The notes beneath the pieces are model-generated. The model saw only the letters and a program-made list of their open reading frames with translations, had not been told where the DNA came from and did no database searches. A stretch of 58,013 nt of DNA, from NCBI GenBank assembly GCA_900759665.1, contig CAAEWE010000073.1, forward strand, positions 1 through 58,013. The letters run 5' to 3'. The DNA is from Lachnospiraceae bacterium. GTDB taxonomy: Bacteria; Bacillota; Clostridia; Lachnospirales; Lachnospiraceae. The position numbers and the translations under genes are program-made. The number at the start of each line of letters is the position of its first letter. The first letter of the stretch is position 1. This document shows positions 53,173 through 58,013 of this stretch, piece after piece.

Positions 53173-54954
53173 TTATCCCTGATACTGTGACATATACAGA
53201 TCATAATAAAGACCCTTACGCTCTAACAGCTCCTCGTGGCTGCCGGCCTCCATAATATTTCCATTATCCACATACATAATGCGGTCTGCTCCCTGGATCG
53301 TAGACAAACGGTGAGCAATGATGAAAGAGGTTCTGCCCTTCAGCAGCTCATCCAGTCCCTTCTGCAAAGCGATCTCCGTCTCAGTGTCGATGCTGGAGGT
53401 TGCCTCATCCAGGATCAGGATCGCCGGATCATTCAGAAGTGCCCTCGCAAAGGAGATCAACTGACGCTGTCCCACAGACAGACGGCTTCCCCTCTCATTG
53501 ACCTGTGTCTGATAGCCATCCTCCATCTGCATAATGAAATCATGTGCCCGCACAGTTTTGGCAGCACGGATGACCTCCTCATCGGTAGCCGTCTTATTGC
53601 CATAACGGATATTGTCCATAATAGTTCCGGAGAAGATAAAGCTGTCCTGCATCATAACACCCATCTGGGTACGCAGGGAATGAAGCGTCACCTTGGAAAT
53701 ATCCTGTCCGTCAATTCGTACACATCCACTGTCGGTATTATAGAAGCGGCTCAGAAGATTGACGATCGTGGTCTTGCCTGCACCGGTCGGACCCACAATG
53801 GCAATCGTCTGTCCCTGATCTACATGAAAGCTGACGTCCTTCAGGATCGGGATGCCATCCTCATAACTGAAAGTAACATGATCAAAGTCTACCGTACCCT
53901 TGATCTCCGGCATCTCTACTGCGTCCGGTGCATCCGTTACTTCCACCGGCTCATCAATGGTCTCAAAGATACGCTCCAGATAGGAGATTGCCGTCAGAAC
54001 GCTGTTATAAAATCCGGCAATGGTATTGATCGGCTGCCAGAATCTGGAAATATATGCCGTAAACATCACAAGCACACCAACCGTCACACCGGATCTGCCG
54101 CCTCCCAGAATACATGATACACCTACTACATATACAAAGGATGTGGTGATCACGGAGATCAGATCCACCATAGGACTCATCATAAAGTTATAATAAACTG
54201 CTTTGAGCCATGCTTTCCGGTAACTCATGCTCAACGAATTAAAGATCTCTATATTTTCCTTCTCCCGGACAAATGCCTGGGTCACACGGATACCGTTAAT
54301 ACTCTCCGCAATATAGGCATTGAGATTGGACTGCTTATTACTCTGGAGCTGCCAGCTGGCACGCTGTTTTCTCTTTAATACCACCACATAAATGATCAGC
54401 ACCGGCAGGCCGCAGAGACAGATCCATGTGAGCTTCGGACTGGTGCAGAACATAAAGATCAGAATAAAGATCAGGTTGCACAGATCCGTAATGGTATTCA
54501 GTATACCATTGGACAGCAGATCACTGAGATTGTTGACATAATTTACCACACGCACCTGAATCTTACCGTGAGGCCTTTCGTCATAATAGCTGAACGGAAG
54601 CTCCTGCAGATGGGCAAACAAGTCCTCACGGATCTCGTGAATAATATCCTGTCCCACCTTTGTCATCTGATCGATCTTTAACCACATGCAGATCACGGAA
54701 TACAGCACGATCAGAAATGTATAGATCACCAGACGGATAATACCATTCATATCCTTCTGCGGAATATAGCGGTCCATTTCCAACTGAACAAACTTCGGAA
54801 TCAGCATGGTCAGTGCCGAAGAACTCAGCATCAGCACCATGATAAAAAACATCTTGCCAAGGTATGGTTTCACATACCCTCCCAGTCTCTTTAACTGGTT
54901 TATGTCGAAGTGGTCCTCTAAGGTTTCATCCACATCATATCGGTTTCTTGCCAT
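53173..54954 (-). CDS. ABC exporter, permease-ATPase half, second subunit (593 aa)
   Basis: Six membrane helices in the first 330 residues, then an ATPase with Walker A GPTGAGKTTIVNLL, signature LSVGQRQL and a normal catalytic site ILDEATSSID. It follows its partner by 22 bp. The pair resembles heterodimeric multidrug exporters (BmrCD, TM287/288, YheHI). The substrate is unknown, perhaps drugs or lipids. An AraC-type gene is divergent from the operon. Confidence 0.92.
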   Translation of the reverse strand: MARNRYDVDETLEDHFDINQLKRLGGYVKPYLGKMFFIMVLMLSSSALTMLIPKFVQLEMDRYIPQKDMNGIIRLVIYTFLIVLYSVICMWLKIDQMTKVGQDIIHEIREDLFAHLQELPFSYYDERPHGKIQVRVVNYVNNLSDLLSNGILNTITDLCNLIFILIFMFCTSPKLTWICLCGLPVLIIYVVVLKRKQRASWQLQSNKQSNLNAYIAESINGIRVTQAFVREKENIEIFNSLSMSYRKAWLKAVYYNFMMSPMVDLISVITTSFVYVVGVSCILGGGRSGVTVGVLVMFTAYISRFWQPINTIAGFYNSVLTAISYLERIFETIDEPVEVTDAPDAVEMPEIKGTVDFDHVTFSYEDGIPILKDVSFHVDQGQTIAIVGPTGAGKTTIVNLLSRFYNTDSGCVRIDGQDISKVTLHSLRTQMGVMMQDSFIFSGTIMDNIRYGNKTATDEEVIRAAKTVRAHDFIMQMEDGYQTQVNERGSRLSVGQRQLISFARALLNDPAILILDEATSSIDTETEIALQKGLDELLKGRTSFIIAHRLSTIQGADRIMYVDNGNIMEAGSHEELLERKGLYYDLYMSQYQG

Positions 54955-54976
54955 TTATTTTCACATCCTTTCTGAC

Positions 54977-56704
54977 TTATCCCGCCATTTCGGGATACTG
55001 ATGATGATATACCGTCGCATAATATCCATTCTGGGCAAGCAGCTCGTCATGAGTTCCCTGCTCAATGATCCTGCCGTTATCCAGCACAAGGATCTTGTCT
55101 GCATTTCGTATCGAAGAAATACGGTATGCGATAATAAACGTGGTACAGCTGTGATTGATATTGTCTAACTGCTTCTGGATATAGCTCTCTGTCTCCATAT
55201 CCACCGCAGATGTTGTATCATCTAACACAAGGATCGCCGGATCCTTCAAAAGGGCTCTCGCCAATGAAATACGCTGCTTCTGTCCTCCGGAAAGACCAAC
55301 GCCGCGCTCTCCCACGATGGTATCATACCCATCCGGCAGCTCCTTGATAAACAGGTTGGCATCCGCCATCTTCGCAACTTCCTTCACCCGTTCAAAACTG
55401 CAGTCCGGCTGGCCGTATGCGATGTTCCCCTCGATAGTGTCCGAAAAAAGGAACACATCCTGCATGGCAATCCCGATATTATCACGGAGTTCATACATAT
55501 CGTAATCCTTCACATTAATACCATCCACCAGAACCTCACCATCTGTGGCATCAAAGAAACGGCACAACAGATTGATCACCGTGGATTTGCCGGCACCGGT
55601 AGTACCGATAATGCCCACAGTCTGTCCCTTCTCCACCTGAAAACTGATATCCTGCAGAATATCCTCATCATCGGCCCGGTAAGAGACATCCTTAAACTCC
55701 ACTCTGCCCTCCAGCTTTTTGTGCTTTGCCGGATGCACCGGTTTCTTTATATCCGGCTCTGCAATATAGGTATTGTAAATCTTTTCTACAGATGTCGTAA
55801 ATCTCTGTACATCGTTGATCCACCATCCTGCCATACGTAACGGCTGCATAAGCATCCAGAGATATCCGTTGATGGTGACGAAATTACCCATGGTAATCTC
55901 CCCTTTGATCACCATCCAGCCTCCCACCATCATCAGAATAATGGTCAGCAGATTGGATAAAAGCTCAAACAGGGGGACATAGCGGCGCCAGATCCTTGCA
56001 GCACCCAGCTCCGCCTCGCGGTAGCCGTCATTTTCCACTGCAAACTTCTCCATCTCATAATCTTCCTTTGCAAACGCCTTGACCACGCGGTTGCCGCTGA
56101 TATTTTCCTGTACGTATGTATTCAGGCTGGAGAATGCCTGACGGCACTTTCCAAATGCCGGGTGTACGTTTTTGGACTGGCTCCATGTAGTAAACGCCGT
56201 CAATGGCAGCACCGGAAGCATACAAACGGCAAGTTTCCAGTCTGTCATAAAGATCATCAGCAGGGCAAAGACAAAATATAATACATTTTCGTAGACAATA
56301 TAAATCACATATGCCACGAAATGACGGATCGCATCCATGTCTCCTGTCTGACGGCTCATGAGATCACCGGTGCGGTTCTTATTATAAAATGCAAAATCCT
56401 CCTGCAGGAGCTTGCGGTACACCTTATCACGCATACTGTACAGTACTCCCTGTGAGCTTTTTTCAAAAAGCACCTGGGAAAAGAAACGGCAAAGTCCCTT
56501 AATAAGGATCGTTCCCAGCAGAAGTGCGATCAGATACGGCAGTATCCCGGTCTGACCATCATTGATGACATCGTCCACGATCATACCGGAGATCACCGGA
56601 TTGACAAGAGATGCCACAGCCAGAATTGTTACCAGCACAAGCCCCCAGAACATTTTCCACTTGTACTGACGCAAAAAGCTGTAAAACCATTGCATTGGAG
56701 TCAT
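54977..56704 (-). CDS. ABC exporter, permease-ATPase half, first subunit with degenerate site (575 aa)
   Basis: Six helices and an ATPase with Walker A GTTGAGKSTVINLL and signature LSGGQKQR. The Walker B ends LVLDDTTSAVD: the catalytic Glu is replaced by Asp, the usual sign of the non-catalytic nucleotide site in heterodimeric ABC exporters. The other subunit keeps the Glu, so the two should work together with one hydrolytic site. The ATG at 56704 has GGGGG upstream. Confidence 0.92.
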   Translation of the reverse strand: MTPMQWFYSFLRQYKWKMFWGLVLVTILAVASLVNPVISGMIVDDVINDGQTGILPYLIALLLGTILIKGLCRFFSQVLFEKSSQGVLYSMRDKVYRKLLQEDFAFYNKNRTGDLMSRQTGDMDAIRHFVAYVIYIVYENVLYFVFALLMIFMTDWKLAVCMLPVLPLTAFTTWSQSKNVHPAFGKCRQAFSSLNTYVQENISGNRVVKAFAKEDYEMEKFAVENDGYREAELGAARIWRRYVPLFELLSNLLTIILMMVGGWMVIKGEITMGNFVTINGYLWMLMQPLRMAGWWINDVQRFTTSVEKIYNTYIAEPDIKKPVHPAKHKKLEGRVEFKDVSYRADDEDILQDISFQVEKGQTVGIIGTTGAGKSTVINLLCRFFDATDGEVLVDGINVKDYDMYELRDNIGIAMQDVFLFSDTIEGNIAYGQPDCSFERVKEVAKMADANLFIKELPDGYDTIVGERGVGLSGGQKQRISLARALLKDPAILVLDDTTSAVDMETESYIQKQLDNINHSCTTFIIAYRISSIRNADKILVLDNGRIIEQGTHDELLAQNGYYATVYHHQYPEMAG

Positions 56705-56785
56705 TCTTAACTACCCCCTTTTCATTTACTTATGATTCTCTTTTTTCCATGCAGATTCATATTTTTTATGAAACGAAAATTAGTG

Positions 56786-56814
56786 TAGCATGGTACCTCC
56801 AACTATGCTATAAT
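56786..56814 (+). promoter_or_regulatory. Candidate promoter and operator of the AraC-family regulator
   Basis: TATAAT (56809-56814) is a consensus -10. TAGCAT (56786-56791) and ATGCTA (56805-56810) form a perfect inverted repeat overlapping it, with GGTACC between, suggesting autoregulation. No good -35 is present. Confidence 0.45.
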
Positions 56815-56925
56815 GAATCTTGAAAAAAACTGAATAAATCTATTTTATAAACTATATATTTTGTAACTTTTTCGTGAACATACGCCGATAAACATTGATT
56901 TCACCACATATAAGGAGATGCCAAA

Positions 56926-57822
56926 ATGGAACCAATAAATAAAAAAAATGTATTTTTTCAATATATTGACCGACTCAACTCTCCCTTCGAGATATTTATG
57001 CTGGAAGACACCCCCTCCGGCACCGGCGTCGGTGCCCACTGGCACTATTATCTGGAGATGCTTTATATCGTGAAGGGAGATCTGCAGGCACAATGCGATA
57101 ATGATCTCTACACACTGCATCCCGGTGATCTGATCCTTTTTTATCCCCAGGCAGTCCATTCCATGCACCGGATAGCGGAGTCTGCGGAGGATGTGGAATA
57201 TTTTGTCGTTATGATCGACCTGAACTTTTTAAATATCACCAATGAATACCGGACCCGCTTTTCTAAGCTGTTCCGGATCGCCTACCAGCAAAATCCGGAT
57301 TACATCCATTTCCGCCGCAGAGAACTGCAGGAGCTTCCAATCCTGCAGCTTCTGACCCACAGCCTCGAGGAAAAACGAACACATTCCTACGGATATGACG
57401 TTCTGATCTGTTCCAACATTGCCTCGCTGCTGACCTATCTGATGCGCTGCCTGCAGAAAAAGGGCGTGGATACGGATACCATCATTACGACACCGGATGA
57501 CTGCGATGCCTCAATCTATTCCATTTCCAAATATATCGAACAGCATTGCGGAGAACCTCTGCGGGTGCATGAACTGGCACAAAGATGCGGCATGAGTTAC
57601 TCTTACTTTGCCAAACTCTTCCGGGAAACCTACAATCAGTCCTGCAAGGAATACATTGAATTTACCCGGATCAATAAAGCGGCTGACCTGCTCCTGTTTA
57701 CCAATCAGGATCTGACCTATATCAGCCAGGAAACCGGTTTTGCCGACTGCAGCCACCTGATCCGCACCTTCAAGAAATGGAAGGGCATGACACCAAAGCA
57801 ATGGAAGAAAACTCTTAAATAA
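56926..57822 (+). CDS. AraC-family transcriptional regulator with cupin domain (298 aa)
   Basis: An N-terminal cupin-type domain (GAHWHYYLEMLYIVKGDLQA, LHPGDLILFYPQAVHSM) and a C-terminal double helix-turn-helix (LRVHELAQRCGMSYSYFAKLF and LTYISQETGFADCSHLIRTF). GGAG lies eight bases before the ATG. Divergent from the heterodimeric ABC exporter operon, it may control it in response to a small ligand; the ligand is unknown. Its stop lies three bases before the right-hand copy of the window-end repeat. Confidence 0.92.
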   Translation: MEPINKKNVFFQYIDRLNSPFEIFMLEDTPSGTGVGAHWHYYLEMLYIVKGDLQAQCDNDLYTLHPGDLILFYPQAVHSMHRIAESAEDVEYFVVMIDLNFLNITNEYRTRFSKLFRIAYQQNPDYIHFRRRELQELPILQLLTHSLEEKRTHSYGYDVLICSNIASLLTYLMRCLQKKGVDTDTIITTPDDCDASIYSISKYIEQHCGEPLRVHELAQRCGMSYSYFAKLFRETYNQSCKEYIEFTRINKAADLLLFTNQDLTYISQETGFADCSHLIRTFKKWKGMTPKQWKKTLK

Positions 57823-57824
57823 AA

Positions 57825-58013
57825 AACTCAAACTTCGCACTTGTAATATATAGCTTCGCCCATAATATTTCTTATGTTTCAAGGAAATGAATATAGATTT
57901 TTGCCTCAGAGTGTTTAAGGATGCCGTGAGGCTGTGACACCAAAATTGACGCAGATCAGTAGGATTTCTGAAAAGTCTTTGCTTTGCAATGTTTCGATGA
58001 ATACGTGTCTGGA
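57825..58013 (+). repeat. Right copy of a ~190-bp long inverted repeat
   Basis: Read here on the plus strand, it matches the reverse complement of 20-205. Starting just after the AraC stop, it opens with CTCAAACTTCGCAC, has a diverged middle, and ends with about 70 highly conserved bases (GACGCAGATCAGTAGG, then CTTTGCTTTGCAATGTTTCG). Both copies stand right after a stop codon in the same orientation relative to the gene. The repeat runs to the window edge. Confidence 0.8.

Overview
The window looks like chromosomal DNA of a spore-forming, gut-type Bacillota, most likely a Lachnospiraceae member. The evidence is moderate GC, strong GGAGG ribosome-binding sites, a CotS-family coat gene, GHKL/LytTR signalling, many secreted Lys-rich Ig/FN3 proteins, and glycan genes (GH5, GH25, GlgB). 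Family names come from recognising motifs by eye; no database search was run.

Region 1 (about 0.2-24.6 kb) is the most unusual part. Nine genes run leftward in one tight order: a 52-aa peptide with a double-glycine leader (22122-22280), a 2942-aa secreted protein, a secreted subtilisin-like protease, a 465-aa cytoplasmic protein of unknown function, a membrane-anchored type-1 periplasmic-binding-fold protein, an HlyD-like adaptor, a C39-peptidase ABC exporter, a second ABC exporter without an active peptidase, and a propeller-Cache-MFS fusion. The three transporter genes resemble the NHLM-type RiPP/bacteriocin export module, but no maturation enzyme is recognisable. A LytTR regulator and a GHKL histidine kinase are transcribed divergently from the peptide gene. 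The whole set has the logic of a ComC/ComDE/ComAB-like peptide-signalling circuit wired to a giant surface protein and a protease.

Region 2 (24.6-47.1 kb) is mostly housekeeping and secretome: two aminotransferases, two identical divergent tRNA-Lys(CTT) genes around a CAP-domain protein, a GH25 lysozyme, branching enzyme, a GH5 endoglucanase with a divergent AraC regulator, phosphoglucomutase, a PEGA lipoprotein, a CotS-like protein, a two-component/ABC operon of the peptide-antibiotic-response kind, a Gx-type membrane protein and a DUF885 protein.

Region 3 (47.1-53.1 kb) is an accessory island: a decayed DUF4143 ATPase gene interrupted by a broken IS3-family element, a NADAR-family protein, an intact DUF4143 ATPase and a DUF1703-type AAA/PD-(D/E)XK protein. 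Both DUF4143 genes are preceded by direct repeats with a 32-33 bp period, the last copy of which carries the -35 box.

Region 4 (53.2-57.8 kb) is a heterodimeric ABC exporter with a divergent AraC regulator. The two ends of the window carry an imperfect inverted repeat of about 190 bp (20-205 and 57825-58013), each copy lying just after the stop codon of the neighbouring gene.
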